DNA from: Anthoceros angustus
Lineage: Eukaryota > Streptophyta > Anthocerotopsida > Anthocerotales > Anthocerotaceae
Assembly (NCBI GenBank): GCA_010909165.1
Contig: MU008162.1
Location: 434,001-498,000, forward strand
Direction: 5' to 3'
Length of the DNA stretch: 64,000 nucleotides
The first letter of the stretch is position 1. Every line of letters starts with the position of its first letter. Shown here in pieces: positions 9,782 through 24,289 of the stretch. Under the pieces are notes generated by a model. The model saw only the letters and a list, made by a program, of their open reading frames with translations, was not told the origin of the DNA and made no database searches. The position numbers and the translations under genes are program-made.

Positions 9782-11600
9782 GGGCTGTGAGTTCCGGCCA
9801 AGGGTTACTATGGAAAACCATGCCCTACACTCACTAAGCTATTCAGTGGCTGTAGGTCCATAAACCCTAAAAACTTTGAAAGTCTGTCTCACCCTGCCTT
9901 TCTTCTTGGCACTAATTATCTCGCTGCACGTCATTCTTTCATGCAAGACACTCACAAGGAACAACACAGTCACATGGTGGTCATCATCTGGCTGGCAATG
10001 GAAAAGGCGAAGGAGGTGCCGACCACCAACGTAGAGGGTGTAGCCAAGGAGGAAGGGCGGGTTAGGTTCATGATCCGAGCCCTTCACGCGAGTCCCAGTG
10101 GACTCTGAGCCACCACCGCTGACGAAAATGACGGCATGGAGGCGGACCATGGTGCAAAACAACGACGGGACGATCACACCGGAAGGTCAAGGGCTGCATA
10201 CAAACTGAAAATGTTACGGAAGTTTTGAAGACACGAATGCAAAGATGGAGGAGAGGTGTTGTGGCGGCCCTACCAATAGTGGGAAGAGACTTTTGTGATC
10301 CGTAAGACCACTATCGATCGGTGCCCGAGGTTGTTAACAGTGTAGGCTTTGTTGTGCACGATGTGCGGCCTTCATGTTCTTCAACAACAACAACATCGCT
10401 TCATCTCTTTGGGCTGGAATGGCGGCTTGCATGCCTTCATGGGCAAGGTCAACATCGTTCCATAATATCGCTCTACAAGCGATGTGTATTTTTGTGTCCG
10501 CTCCAAGAAGGAGCCCAATCTCGAGCAAGTTGACTTGCCCGGCTTTTCCACACGTTGATTTGCGGCAAGGGCTTCATCTGCGGCTCGGCGGGCTCGCCAA
10601 GCACCGACGCTGTGATGAAGTGCGAGATGGCCCACTACCACTTGGCGTGCGGAGGAGTAGCGATGGCGAGCATGTCCACGTGGGGTTCAGAAAGGAATCC
10701 CAAGCGGACCTCCCCCAGTACCGGTGAACCACGGTCCTCGATACGGAGGAACCTCCGCCTCCATGTCTTGAAGGGGAACCAAGATCCAAGCCCCTGTGTT
10801 GCAGGCCGTCCCACGAGCTGGCACTTCTTAGGTGGTGTGTGGGCGGATCACCCCAAGCGGACCGCCCTTGCAGCAATCCTCCTTGCTAGCAACCGCCGCC
10901 ACAGTATCCTAGCCTCGGATGCAATCTTCGCGGTCTTCCTCGCCTCAGCCTGCCGCCTTCTCCACAGGCGTTGTGCACGAGGTTGGTGAGCGCCATGTGA
11001 GTTCGGCCAAGGGTTACTATGGAAAACCATGCCCTACACTCACTAAGCTATTCGTCAGTGGGTCCATGAACCCTAAAAACTTTGAAAGTCTGTCTCACCC
11101 TGCCTTTCTTCTTGACACTAATTATCTCGCTGCACGTCATTCTTTCATGCAAGACACTCACAAGGAACAAACAGTCACATGGTGGTCATCATCTGGCTGG
11201 CAATGGAAAAGGCGAAGGAGGTGCCGACCACCAACGTAGAGGGTGTAGCCAAGGAGGAAGGGCGGGTTAGGGTTCATGATCCAGACTGGCCCTTCACGCC
11301 AGAGTCCCAGTGGACTCCAGAGCCACCACCAGTTGACGCAATGACGGCATGGAGGCAGACCATGGTGCAAAACAAACGACTGTGGGACTTCGATCACACC
11401 GGAAGGTTAAGGAAGGCTGCATACAAACTGAAAATGTTACGGAAGTTTTGAAGACACGAATGCAAAGATGGAGGAGGTGTTGTGGTGGCGCTCCTACCAA
11501 TAGTGGGAAGAGACTTTTGTGATCCGTAAGACCACTATCAGTCTGGTGCCCAGAGGTTGTTAACAGGTGTAGGCTTTGTTGTGCACGATGTGCCAGTTTT
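9597..11600. repeat. Direct duplication, period about 1.25 kb
   Basis: CCCCAAGCGGAC plus TTGCTAGCAAC (about 9603) recurs at about 10852, and the block TATGGAAAACCATGCCCTAC to GATCCGTAAGACCACTATC (about 9808-10316) recurs at about 11018-11540. The first copy carries more small deletions than the second. The partial 645-bp unit at 10366-10855 is part of the same duplicated block. Confidence 0.8.
11179..11451 (+). CDS. Short unrecognised ORF, 90 residues
   Basis: The frame includes VHDPDWPFTPESQWTPEP at about residues 32-49 and ends with the basic helix LRKAAYKLKMLRKF just before a stop at 11449. The corresponding region at about 9975-10228 is the same sequence with deletions that break the frame, so only this copy stays open. 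It could be the 3' exon of an element-encoded protein on the + strand. No family recognised. Confidence 0.3.
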   Translation: MVVIIWLAMEKAKEVPTTNVEGVAKEEGRVRVHDPDWPFTPESQWTPEPPPVDAMTAWRQTMVQNKRLWDFDHTGRLRKAAYKLKMLRKF

Positions 11601-11659
11601 GGCTATGTTTGTTTGATGCACAGGCGTAGTTGTAGTCTGTACACTGTCTTGTGCAAGAT

Positions 11660-13790
11660 GTGCAAATTTTGGCTGGGTCTTTGTGCTGGAGGAACATGAC
11701 GGAAATCGAAAGCGGGTTGTGTGTCAAGCAGACCCCAACCATGTGACTTGTCAACTCCAAACCCATAAAACAAAGGGACTTCCATGTCTTCAGCACCTCA
11801 TAGCCCTTCAACCAACACAAGCTGGCAGGGGAAGAATGAGCCTGTTCCAGAATTCTAACCAATTTTAATCATTGCAATTGCGTCGGCATAAAGGCAGCCA
11901 TTGTAACCAAGCTACCGAACTACATAGACTCACCATATTACTGGCAGCTTCACCTTTTTCCTCCAATAGTGCCATCTGGAGACCTTGCCACAAACTTCAG
12001 GACACATAGTTCTATGCACCAAGTGTTGAATACCGAAAATGGCGATGATAATGGTCATTTCCTTGATCTGCTGGAAATAGATGGCTTGCAGGAAAGGGCA
12101 TCATCGGTTTACAATCTATGACAATGGCATGCAACAAAAGCCAACAAAAGCCTCATTGTCGAGTGGAATCGCCTTCCCATCGACATCTTTGCGCAACGCC
12201 GACCACTCCACCTTCACTTGCACATGGAAAACCTCGCAAATTGTGGGGATCAACAAACACAGGAATTGAATGATATTCATTCAAACTCGGAACCTTCAAA
12301 CCAAAAATGAATCCAGCCGATCTGAATAGGTGTCCAAGTCATCTTTCTTTCCATGGTCAAAACCGTGGAACCTAAAGCCAAGCACCTAGGAGGTGCGGAC
12401 GCCTTTCGTGAACTAGGCCAACTCGAAAGCTAAGTGCACACCGCCCCGATGCTTGCTTTCAATATTGGGAGCAAGCTGTTGGTGCCCAACGCTTCCAAGC
12501 TGCAGTGACGGTGAACAGAAGGTACAACCTTGCATGTTGAAGTCCTGTGCCCACCGAGGGCGTGCACATGGGATGAAGAAGCCGCAGGTGCATGCATAGA
12601 GAAACCTAAGGTGGGTGTGTGGCGGAGCCAACAAATCCAGGTACTGGTCAGAATGCTAATAGGGCTAGACTGTGGCAAACACAAGCCTTCAGAAGGCAAG
12701 CAAACATCACATCACATGAACCATGTGCAAATTTTGGTGGTCTTTGTCTTTGGAGGAACATGACGGAAATCAGCGGGTTGTGTGTCAAGCAGACCCCAAC
12801 CATGTGACTTGTCAACTCCAAACCCATAAAACAAAGGGACTTCCATGTCTCTCAGCACCTCATAGCCCTTCAACCAACACAAGCTGGCAGGGGAAGAATG
12901 AGCCTGTTCCGGAATTCTAACCAATTTTAATCATTGCAATTGCGTCGGCATAAAGGCAGCCATTGTAACCAAGCTACCGAACTACATAGACTCACCATAT
13001 TACTGGCAGCTTCACCTTTTTCCTCTAGTAGTGCCATCTGGAGACCTTGCCACAAACTTCAGGACACATAGTTCTATGCACCGTGTGTTGAATACCAAAA
13101 ATGGCGACGATAATGGTCATTTCCTTGATTTGCTGGAAATAGATGGCTTGCAGGAAAGGGCATCATCGGTTTACAATCTATGACAATGGCATGCAGTCAA
13201 AGCCAACAAAAAGCCTCATTGTCGAGTCGAATCTGCCCTTCCTACTGACATCTTTGCGCGCAACGTCGACCACTCCACCTTCACTTGCACATGGAAAAAC
13301 CTCGCAAATTGTGGGGATCAACAAACCTGGGAATTGAATGATATTCATTCAAACCCGGAACCTTCAAACCAAAAATGAATCCAGCGATCTGAATAGGTGT
13401 CCGAAGTCATCTTTCTTTCCATGGTCAAAACCGTGGAACCTAAAGCCAAGCACCTAGGAGGGTGTGGACTCAGCTTTTCATGAACTAGGCCAACTCCTGG
13501 AAAGCTAAGTGCACACCGTCTCAGATTCGTTGCTTTCAATATTGGGAGCAAGCTGTTGGTGCCCAACGCTTCCAAGCTGCAGTGACGGTGAATAGAAGGT
13601 ACAACCTTGCATGTTGAAGTCCTGTGCCCGTCGGGGGCGTGCACATGGGATGAAGACGCCGCAGGTGCATGCATAGAGAAACCTAAGGTGGCTGTGTGGC
13701 GGCGCCAACAAATCCAGGTACTGGTCAGAATGCTAATAGGGCTAGATTGTGGCAAACACAGCCTTGAGAGGCAAGCAAACATCACATCAC
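11660..13790. repeat. Direct duplication, period about 1.06 kb
   Basis: GGAACATGACGGAAATC occurs at 11691 and 12755, and similarity covers about 11660-12723 and 12724-13790 (for example TTTACAATCTATGACAATGG and CTTTCTTTCCATGGTCAAAA in both). The minus strand of both copies gives short protein-like pieces (FLQAIYFQQIKEMTIIVAIF) split by stops and shifts, so this may be a degenerate coding region; I recognise no family. Confidence 0.8.
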
Positions 13791-13963
13791 GCTCGAAACC
13801 AGTGTGCTTGCCTCCTGAAGGCTCAGTGGTTACATTGAAATAACTAGTTCTTCTGAAGACCAAGGAAGGTCACACTGCTGTGCACACTACACAAGAAGAA
13901 TAAGACATAAAAGCTCCACTTCAAGGTGTGACAACTGCTAATACCACCGTATAGGCAAGATCC

Positions 13964-14112
13964 ACAGGACAGCCACACCCACACCGGCACCCGCACCCGC
14001 ACCCACACCCACACCCGTACCCGTGGCCGCACCCGCGCCCGCACTTGCACTTGCACTCGCACACGCGACGTGAACTATACCCGCACCTGCAACCGCAACC
14101 GCACCTGCGAGC
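13964..14112. repeat. CACCCG-type hexanucleotide minisatellite
   Basis: About 25 units of a six-base motif varying between CACCCG, CACCCA and CACTTG/CACCTG, all in register apart from a break near 14068-14080. The reading frames through it are artificial dipeptide repeats. Confidence 0.9.
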
Positions 14113-14514
14113 TTCCACTGGCGTCTGCTTTCAAATCCGAGCCCCCGATCCCACTTCACATGACGGCTAGCAACCGCTGACCCCCATACTAAAGCTAGAT
14201 TCAAAATCAAGGGTGCACCAAACCGTGGCAAAAAATGAACCCCTTTTATCACCACTCACCCCGGTCAATGACCACTATCTTGCCGCTTTTCACCTACGAA
14301 GGTTAGTTCTCACCTCGCGATTAATTTTCCTACTAGGATTTTACAGAGTAGACATTTTTCATATTCATTCCCATATATTTAAAACTCCATCAATTTCATA
14401 TTTCATTAAATATCATCAAATATTATTTTCCATAATTATTTTATCCTAAGCTCAAAATTTACTCAAGAAGTAAATCAGCTTTAATTTTTACTGGGGAATC
14501 ATTGTCCATATTTT
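14113..14514. other. AT-rich spacer, nothing recognised
   Basis: No coding frame or repeat that I can support. Confidence 0.5.
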
Positions 14515-15205
14515 CTTTTGCTAGTTCTATAGCCCTCAACGCTGTCTACAACTTTGCTTCACATTGTATAGTGTAAACACGAATTGAAGGTGAAGCGAAA
14601 TCCTTGTACTGAAACTATTTACGAAGTTTGTCATTTTATATCTCCTTCATGAAAAATCCAATGAAGATGAAACTTGGTCCGTGTACTTCGTACTACTTTT
14701 GAGACTTTTAAAAAAAAGTCTATTACTATTGTCATGTGAGATATTTCAAATTCCTCTAAAGGTGACAAAAGTGACACGTCTTTGTTTCCTTGTACCCTTT
14801 GTTAGTGAATACTCAAACCATGCATGCACCCAGGTCCTAGGTTACTTATGTTCTTCTTTGCTAGTTCTATAGCCCTCAACACTATCTACAACTTTGCTTC
14901 ACATTGTATAGTGAAAACACGACTTGAAGGTCCTCATTTTCAAATCCTTGTACTGAAACTATTTACGAAGTTTGTCATTTTATATCTCCTTCATGAAAAC
15001 TCCAATGACAATAAAACTTGGTCCATGTACTTCATACTACTTTTTGAGACTTTTAAAAAAAAGAAAGTCTATTACTATTGTCATGTGTGAGATATTTCAA
15101 ATTCCTCTAAAGGTGACAAAAAGTGACACGTTGCCCTTGTTTCGTCTGTTACCACTGTTAGTGAATACTCAAACCATGCATGCACCCAGTCCTAGGTTAC
15201 TTATG
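14515..15205. repeat. Direct repeat pair of about 345 bp
   Basis: CTAGTTCTATAGCCCTCAAC occurs at about 14521 and 14861, and both copies run to ACTCAAACCATGCATGCACC. The second copy joins directly to the first unit of the large array at CTAGGTTACTTATGTTC, which also ends the first copy, so this pair is a variant 5' edge of the array. Confidence 0.85.
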
Positions 15206-17679
15206 TTCTTCTTGTTTCTCTTCCACCGAAGATGAAATGAGTCCATCTAATATAATGTAGGCCTTTCAATCTTCTTGCATGTGACATTGTCAAGAATATG
15301 TGACTTTACGTGGGAGCTTAGTTGCTCCGCAATTTCTTGCAAGGTTCCCTCATGGCGGCCTCGACCCTATGATGTCCTCTATTAGATGGGCTCTCTCCAT
15401 CATCTCTCTACCTCAATTTTAAAGCTTCATCTATTGAGGCTAGTATTTTCGAGCAAAATCGCTGATTTCGGTGAAGGCACAAAAGATTTATGTGACAATA
15501 AGTAGTTGTTTGCATGTGTCAAGCTGGTGGTATGCCAAATCATGTCCAATTTCGCCGGCGTTACAGCGATGTGTTGTAAGGGTTGTAGAACCCAAAGGTG
15601 GGCTTCCTTTTCAAACTCTTCTCAAGTTTTATTTGGTTATCGAACCAATAAGTGCGCTTCTTTATTTGCGAGTATCCTTGCGTTTGATGGGGCGGTAGGT
15701 ACCGATGGGACATGATCCCAAACATCACGCCTGCTTCAAAGAGACTCCGCTTTCAAAGAGACTCAGAGAAAACCATATATATAAGCCAATCTAATATTAT
15801 TATATTACATAGTCAAAGTAAAAGATTAATATGCTTATGTTCAGGAGAGTTGCATGAAAGAAGGTATGAAGCAAGAAGGATGAGATCCACTTTCTAGCGT
15901 GAGAGCATATTACACACGGATACCTTGATAGGGAGGGAGCATGAAGGTGTTTGATCATTTGGTGAGGCTTGAGACGTCGAACAACCAATACATAAACAAG
16001 TGAGGACTATACATCGGATGTTCTAAATTGTGAGAAGACTCAACATCACATTTCTTGCAAGGCGCCCATAGTTGCCTTGCTACAGTAGTCAAAAGTTCAT
16101 TGACACCATCGTGATCATAAAGGATACCTTGAATAACTCACTGCCGAGAAAGGAATCGCCGTATCACAGACGGAAGGTCCATGTCTAATCCTCCATGAAT
16201 TTTTTTGAAATAGTAGAAAAATAAATATGTAACGGTCTCCTCACGGCTTTTATCAATCCTTTCAATTAAAAGGACAAATTACGTTATTCCTCGATGGTAT
16301 GCTCTTCAACGAAGATATTCCTTGATGGTCTATTTAGACCGATCCCTTAGATGCGACTGTTAATTGTGGAGCATAAAGTTTGGGCATTCTTTGAGAACAT
16401 GGAGAAAGAATTGTAAGAAGCTGCCAAGATTCTAGTAAGAATGTTCAAATTCCTTTTGATTTTGAGGATTTACCCGAGTAAAATGTAGACTAGAATCACC
16501 TAGCGATATCCAAATTCTAGAAGGTGACCGCATCTCGAGACGCACCGGATCGTCTCGTAGGAGGCCCGTAAGAGGTCTAACACTCATAAATTTTTAACCT
16601 ATGGTGGGCGGTTGGAGACTTAACGCATTTTTGGCCAAACCAGAGGAGGATAAGTAGATAGGTAGGTAGGTTTGAATATTTTAGGAGGAATATCTAACAT
16701 ATATAGCGAGCATCGGAGGTGAGGAATGCGAGACCCAAGGAAGAAGTTTCCTTGGACTTTAGGCGCGGCCAAGGTGTAGGAAGCCTCCTTGACACCAATC
16801 TTCTCCGACATGCCGATTAGACTGGTCGGGCTGCAAAACTTGGAGCGGCCATCCCACCATCTCGCCATGGCCGCACGCAGCATGCCCGGAACTCGACCCT
16901 CGACATCCACTGGGATCTTGCACTCCCTCGGGATGAGTCTTGGTGCCGATCCGCATCAGCCTTGGCCTGACTCCGAGTCGGGGTGTGTTAGGGACCCTCG
17001 CGAGCCAATCAATCACCGCATCGGCCCTCTTCCTCCTCTCGCCTCCCGCCAGGACCTCCTCTTCCTCGCCGGTGATGCTCCCTTCCGGTGATGCTATGGC
17101 ATTCAAGACTTTCACATCTTCCACGATCTGGGCACGATGCAGGCTGGGGCGAGGTGACGGCGGGACATGATCCCAAACATCACGCCTGCTTTCAAAGAGA
17201 CTCCGCTTTCAAAGAGACTGTAGAAAACCATATATATAAGCCAATCTAATATTATTATATTACATAGTCAAAGTAAAAGATTAATATGCTTATGTTCGTG
17301 AGAGTTGCATGAAAGAAGGTATGAAGCAAGAAGGATGAGATCCACTTTCTAGCGTGAGAGCATATGTCACACACGGATACCTTGATAGGGAGGGAGCATG
17401 AAGGTGTTTGATCATTTGGTGAGGCTTGAGAGACGCCCCGAACAACCAATACATAAACAAGTGAGGACTATACATCGGATGTTCTAAATTGTGAGAAGAC
17501 TCAACATCACATTTCTTGCAAGGCGCCCATAGTTGCCTTGCTACAGTAGTAAAAAGTTCATTGACACCATCGTGATCATAAAGGATACGCGAATAACTCA
17601 CTGCCGAGAAAGGAATCGCCATATGCGAGAGGAAGGTCCATGTCTAATCCTCCACCGAATTTTTTTGAAATAGTAGAAA

Positions 17680-20640
17680 AATAAATATGTAACGGTCTCC
17701 TCGGCTTTTATCAATCCTTTCAATTAAAAGGACAAATTACGTTATTCCTCGATGGTATGCTCTTCAACGAAGATATTCCTTGATGGTCTATTTAGACCGA
17801 TCCCTTAGATGCGATTCAATTGTGGAGCATAAAGTTTGGGCATTCTTTGAGAACATGGAGAAAGAATTGTAAGCTGCCAAGATTCTAGTAAGAATGTTCA
17901 AATTCCTTTTGATTTTGAGGATTTACCCGAGTAAAATGTAGACTAGAATCACCTAGGTGATATCCAGGTCCTAGAAGGCAACCGCATCTCGAGACGCTGC
18001 ATCGTCTCGTAGGAGGCCCGTAAGAGGTCTAACACTCATAAATTTTTAACCTATGGTGGGCGTTGGAGACTTAACGCATTTTTGGCCAAACCGTAGGAGG
18101 ATAAGTAGATAGGTAGGTAGGTTTGAATATTTTAGGAGGAATATCTAACATATATAGCGAGCATCGGAGGTGAGGAATGCGAGACCCAAGGAAGAAGTTT
18201 CCTTGGACTTTGGGCGCAGCCGTGTAGGAAGCCTCCTTGACACCAATCTTCTCCGACATGCCGATTAGACTGGTCGGGCTGCAAAACTTGGAGCGCCATC
18301 CCACCATCTCGCCATGGCCGCACGCAGCATGCCCGGAACTCGACCCTCGACATCCGCACTGGGATCTTGCACTCCCTCGGGATGAGTCTTGGTGCCGATC
18401 CGCATCAGCCTTGGCCTGACTCCGAGTCGGGGTGTGTTAGGGACCCTCGCGAGCCAATCACACTCACCGCTGCCCCTCTTCCTCCTCTCCGGCGCCTCCC
18501 AGGACCTCCTCGGTTTCCTCCCGCCCACCGATGCTCCACCGATGCTATGGCGGCATTCAAGACTTTCACATCTTCCACGATCCGGGGCACGATGCAACTG
18601 GGGCAAGGGGTGGTGGAGGAGGAGCCGACACCGGAGCTGGAGCTCTTGGCCTCGGAGGTCCGTGGAAAACCAACCTTGCAAATGGCAAGTTCCTATACAT
18701 GTGGACTTGTGCGGTTGTCATGAAATTTAACATGGGATCAAACGGAATATAGCTTGGTTATCACGCGTAATATAAGAAAATGCTAAACCATTGCATGAAG
18801 TATCTATTTTCAAATAAGGAACTTGTTAATCTCGATTATAATATATACGTTAATCTACATACATGGACAACATCTCTTGTTGTCGAGGGTGGATTCTTCC
18901 TCTCCTATGGACCGGAGTAATTGGAATAACGAGATTGAACTAGTGTTTGATGTTGTCAAGTTTGATTCCTCCTTTTCATAGTTTTCAATCTCGATACACA
19001 AAATGAGATTGATAACTAGATTGGAAAAAAACTAGGCAAAGATTAAGTTGTAAATAAAGGTGAGAAGAGTAAGACCCTCTATACAAAATCTTGTTATTTA
19101 ATATATATATTATCTATTAAGTAGCCAATGTTTGTCCGATGAAGTTACTTTGAAATAGTAGAAAAATAAATATGTAACGGTCTCCTCGGCTTTTATCAAT
19201 CCTTTTCAATTAAAAGGACAAATTACGTTATTCCTCGATGGTATGCTCTTCAACGAAGATATTCCTTGATGGTCTATTTAGACCGATCCCTTAGATGCGA
19301 TTCAATTGTGGAGCATAAAGTTTGGGCATTCTTTGAGAACATGGAGAAAGAATTGTAAGCTGCCAAGATTCTAGTAAGAATGTTCAAATTCCTTTTGATT
19401 TTGAGGATTTACCCGAGTAAAATGTAGACTAGAATCACCTAGGTGATATCCAGTCTAGAAGGCAACCGCATCTCGAGACGCTGCATCGTCTCGTAGGAGG
19501 CCCGTAAGAGGTCTAACACTCATAAATTTTTAACCTATGGTGGGCGTTGGAGACTTAACGCATTTTTGGCCAAACCGTAGGAGGATAAGTAGATAGGTAG
19601 GTAGGTTTGAATATTTTAGGAGGAATATCTAACATATATAGCGAGCATCGGAGGTGAGGAATGCGAGACCCAAGGAAGAAGTTTCCTTGGACTTTGGGCG
19701 CAGCCGTGTAGGAAGCCTCCTTGACACCAATCTTCTCCGACATGCCGATTAGACTGGTCGGGCTGCAAAACTTGGAGCGCCATCCCACCATCTCGCCATG
19801 GCCGCACGCAGCATGCCCGGAACTCGACCCTCGACATCCGCACTGGGATCTTGCACTCCCTCGGGATGAGTCTTGGTGCCGATCCGCATCAGCCTTGGCC
19901 TGACTCCGAGTCGGGGTGTGTTAGGGACCCTCGCGAGCCAATCACACTCACCGCTGCCCCTCTTCCTCCTCTCCGGCGCCTCCCAGGACCTCCTCGGTTT
20001 CCTCCCGCCCACCGATGCTCCACCGATGCTATGGCGGCATTCAAGACTTTCACATCTTCCACGATCCGGGGCACGATGCAACTGGGGCAAGGGGTGGTGG
20101 AGGAGGAGCCGACACTGGAGCGGAGCTCTTGCTCCTCGCGGAGGTCCGTGGAAAACCAACCTTGCAAATGGCAAGTTCCTATACATGTGGACTTGTGCGG
20201 TTGTCATGAAATTTAACATGGGATCAAACGGAATATAGCTTGGTTATCACGTAATATAAGAAAATGCTAAACCATTGCATGAAGTATCTATTTTCAAATA
20301 AGGAACTTGTTAATTATCCGATTATAATATGTACGTTAATCTACATACATGGACAACATCTCTTGTTGTCGAGGGTGGATTCTTCCTCCTATGGACCGGA
20401 GTAATTGGAATAACGAGATTGAACTAGTGTTTGATGTTGTCAAGTTTGATTCCTCCTTTTCATAGTTTTCAATCTCGATACACAAAATGAGATTGATAAC
20501 TAGATTGGAAAAAAACTAGGCAAAGATTAAGTTGTAAATAAAGGTGAGAAGAGTAAGACCCTCTATACAAAATCTTGTTATTTAATATATATATTATCTA
20601 TTAAGTAGCCAATGTTTGTCCGATGAAGTTACTTTGGAAA
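17680..20640. repeat. Recent tandem duplication of a 1.48-kb part of the array unit
   Basis: The two halves (about 17680-19150 and 19150-20640) are nearly identical and far more alike than the other units. The junction at about 19146 joins CGATGAAGTTACTTTG to AAATAGTAGAAAAATAAATA, which in other units lie about 1.1 kb apart; both sides share TTTGAAATA-like sequence, suggesting a microhomology or unequal-exchange event. Confidence 0.85.
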
Positions 20641-21239
20641 TAAATAAATATTTGGTTCTAACAAACAATACAAGACACCTATGGCTACATTAAAGTGGTT
20701 TTGGTGGGAGTACTAGGTTACTTATGTTCTTCTTGTTTCTCTTCCACGAAGATGAAATGAGTCCATCTAATATAATGTAGGCCTTTCAATCTTCTTGCAT
20801 GTGACATTGTCACGCAATATGTGACTTTCATTAGGGAGCTTAGTTGCTCCGCAATTCTTGCAAGGTTCAATGACCTCGACCCTATGATGTCCTCTATTAG
20901 ATGGGCTCTCTCCATCATCTCTCTACCTCAATTTTAAAGCTTCATCTATTGAGGCTAGTATTTTCGAGCAAAATCGATTGACGGTGAAGGCACAAAAGAT
21001 TTATGTGACAATAAGTAGTTGTTTGCATGTGTCAAGCTGGTGGTATGCTTGAAATCATGTCCAATTTCGCCAATCGATGTGTTGTAAGGGTTGTAGAACC
21101 CAAAGGTGGGCTTCCTTTTCAAACTCTTCTCAAGTTTTATTTGGTTATCGAACCAATAAGTGCGCTTCTTTATTTGCGGTATCATACTGCGTTTGATGGG
21201 GCGAGGTGGCCGATGGGACATGATCCCAAACATCACGCT

Positions 21240-21300
21240 TAGTTTTCAAAGAGAGACCTCGCCGTTTCAAAGAGACCTGTAGGAAAACCATATATATAAG
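21240..21300 (+). promoter_or_regulatory. Promoter-like block of the array unit: direct repeats plus TATA (representative)
   Basis: Each full unit carries two or three copies of TTTCAAAGAGAC directly followed by AAACCATATATATAAGCC. The TATA-like core lies at 15776, 17231, 21291, 23878, 28193, 30798, 33386 and 42814. In the last unit there are three copies of the 20-base upstream repeat (42743-42805). Orientation + is inferred from TATATATAAG. Whether it is transcribed is unknown. Confidence 0.5.
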
Positions 21301-24289
21301 CCAATCTAATATTATTATATTACATAGTCAAAGTAAAAGATTAATATGCTTATGTTCGGTGAGAGTTGCATGAAAGAAGGTATGAAGCAAGAAGGGATGA
21401 GATCCACTTTCTAGCGTGAGAGCATATGTCACACACGGATACCTTGATAGGGAGGAGCATGAAGGTGTTTGATCATTTGGTGAGGCTTGGAGACGTCGAA
21501 CAACCAATACATAAACAAGTGAGGACTATACATCGATGTTCTAAATTGTGAGAAGACTCAACATCACATTTCTTGCAAGTCGCCCATAGTTGCCTTGCTA
21601 CGAGTAGTCGCAAAAGTTCATTGACACCATCGTGATCATAAAGGATACGCGAATAACTCACCCGCCGAGAAAGGAATCGCCATATGCAGACAGAAGGTCC
21701 ATGTCTAATCCTCCACCGAATTTTTTTGAAATAGTAGAAAATAAATATGTAACGGTCTCCTCGGCTTTTATCAATCCTTTCAATTAAAAGGACAAATTAC
21801 GTTATTCCTCGATGGTATGCTCTTCAACGAAGATATTCCTTGATGGTCTATTTAGACCGATCCCTTAGATCACGATTGCAATTGTGGAGCATAAAAGTTT
21901 GGGCATTCTTTGAGAACATGGAGAAAGAATTGTAAGAAGCTGCCAAGATTCTAGTAAGAATGTTCAAATTCCTTTTGACTTTTGATTTTGAGGATTTACC
22001 CGGTAAAATGTAGGCTAGAATCACCTAGCGGGCGTATCCATCCTAGAAGGCGAACGCATCTCGAGACGCTACCGCGATCGTCTCGTAGGAGGCCCCGTAA
22101 GAGGTCTAACACTCATAAATTTTAACCTATGGTGGGCGGTTGGAACTTAACGCATTTTGGCCAAACCGTAGGAGGATAAGTAGATAGGTAGGTAGGTTTG
22201 AATATTTTAGGAGGGAATATCTAACATATATAGCGGTGCATCGGAGGTGAGGAATCACGAGACCCAAGGAAGAAGTTTCCTTGGACTTTAGCGCCCGGCC
22301 AAGCGGTGGAAGCCTCCTTGACACCAATCTTCTCCGACATGCCGATTAGACGCTGGTGGTGCAAAACTTGGAGCGGCCATCCACCATCTCCGCCATGGCG
22401 ACGCAGTGATGCCGGAACTCACCGACACGCAGACTGGATCTTGCACTCCTCGGGGATGAGTCTTGGTGCCGATCTGCATCAACAGCCCGCTCCAGTCGAG
22501 GGTGTGTTAGGGACCCGGCGAGTCAATCACCTCTTGGGCCCTCTTCCTCCTCTCCGCTGCCTCCCGTAGGACCTCCTCGGTTTCCTCCCGCCAGTGATGC
22601 TCCCTTCCGGTGATGCTATGGCGGCATTCGGCACTTTCACATCTTCCACGATCGGGCACGATGCAGGCGGGGCAGGGGTGGTGGAGGAGGAGCGACACCG
22701 AGCTGGAGCTCTTGCTCCTCGCGGAGGTCCGTGGACGAAAACCAACCTTGCAAATGGCAAGTTCCTATACATGTGGACTTGTGCGTTGTCATGAAATTTA
22801 ACATGGGATCAAAAGCGGAATATAGCTTGGTTATCACGGCGTAATATAAGAAAATGCTAAACCATTGCATGAAGTATCTATTTTCAAATAAGGAACTTGT
22901 TAATTATCCGATTATAATATATACGTTAATCTACATACATGGACAACATCTCTTGTTGTCGAGGGTGGATTCTTCCTCTCCTATGGACCGGAGTAATTGG
23001 AATAACGAGATTGAACTAGTGTTTGATGTTGTCAAGTTTGGATTCCTCCTTTCATAGTTTTCAATCTCGATACACAAAATGAGATTGATAACTAGATTGG
23101 AAAAAAAACTAGGCAAAGATTAAGTTGTAAATAAAGGTGAGAAGACAGTAAGACCCTCTATACAAAATCTTGTTATTTAATATATATATTATCTATTAAG
23201 TAGCCAATGTTTGTCCGATGAAGTTACTTTGGAAATAAATAAATATTTGGTTCTAACAAACAATACAAGACACCTATGGCTACATTAAAGTGGTTTTGGT
23301 GGGAGTACTAGGTTACTTATGTTCTTCTTGTTTCTCTTCCAATCAAGATGAAATGAGTCCATCTAATATAATGTAGGCCTTTCAATCTTCTTGCATGTGA
23401 CATTGCTCGCAATATGTGACTTCGTAGGAGCTTAGTTGCTCCGCAATTTCGCAAGGTTCCCTATGACCTCGACCCTATGATGTCCTCTATTAGATGGGCT
23501 CTCTCCATCATCTCTCCTACCTCAATTTTAAAGCTTCATCTATTGAGGCTAGTATTTTCGAGCAAAATCGGTTGACGGTGAAGGCACAAAGATTTATGTG
23601 ACAATAAGTAGTTGTTTGCATGTGTCAAGCTGGTGGTATGCTTCAAATCATGTCCAATTCGCGGCGTTAGGGAGAGTGTGTAAGGGTTGTAGAACCCAAA
23701 GGTGGGCTTCCTTTTCAAACTCTTCTCAAGTTTTATTTGGTTATCGAACCAATAAGTGCGCTTCTTTATTTGCGGTATCCTTCGCGTTTGATGGGGCGAG
23801 GACGCTGATGGGACATGATCCCAAACATCACGCTTCAAAGAGACTGCCCTGCTTCAAAGAGACACAGAGGAAAACCATATATATAGCCAATCTAATATTA
23901 TTATATTACATAGTCAAAGTAAAAGATTAATATGCTTATGTTCAAGAGTGAGAGTTGCATGAAAGAAGGTATGAAGCAAGAAGGGATGAGATCCACTTTC
24001 TAGCGTGAGAGCATATGTCACACACGGATACCTTGATAGGAGGGAGCATGAAGGTGTTTGATCATTTGGTGAGGCTTGGAGGCGTCCGAACAACCAATAC
24101 ATAAACAAGTGAGGACTATACATCGATGTTCTAAATTGTGAGAAGACTCAACATCACATTTCTTGCAAGTCGCCATAGTTGCCTTGCTACGAGTAGTCGC
24201 AAAAGTTCATTGACACCATCGTGATCATAAAGGATACGCGAATAACTCACTGAGAAAGGAATCGCCATATGCGAGATGTATGTCCATGT

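Noticed and set aside
13964-14112. Telomeric repeat
   Set aside because: The hexamer CACCCG/CACCCA is not a plant (CCCTAAA) or other known telomere unit and is too degenerate.
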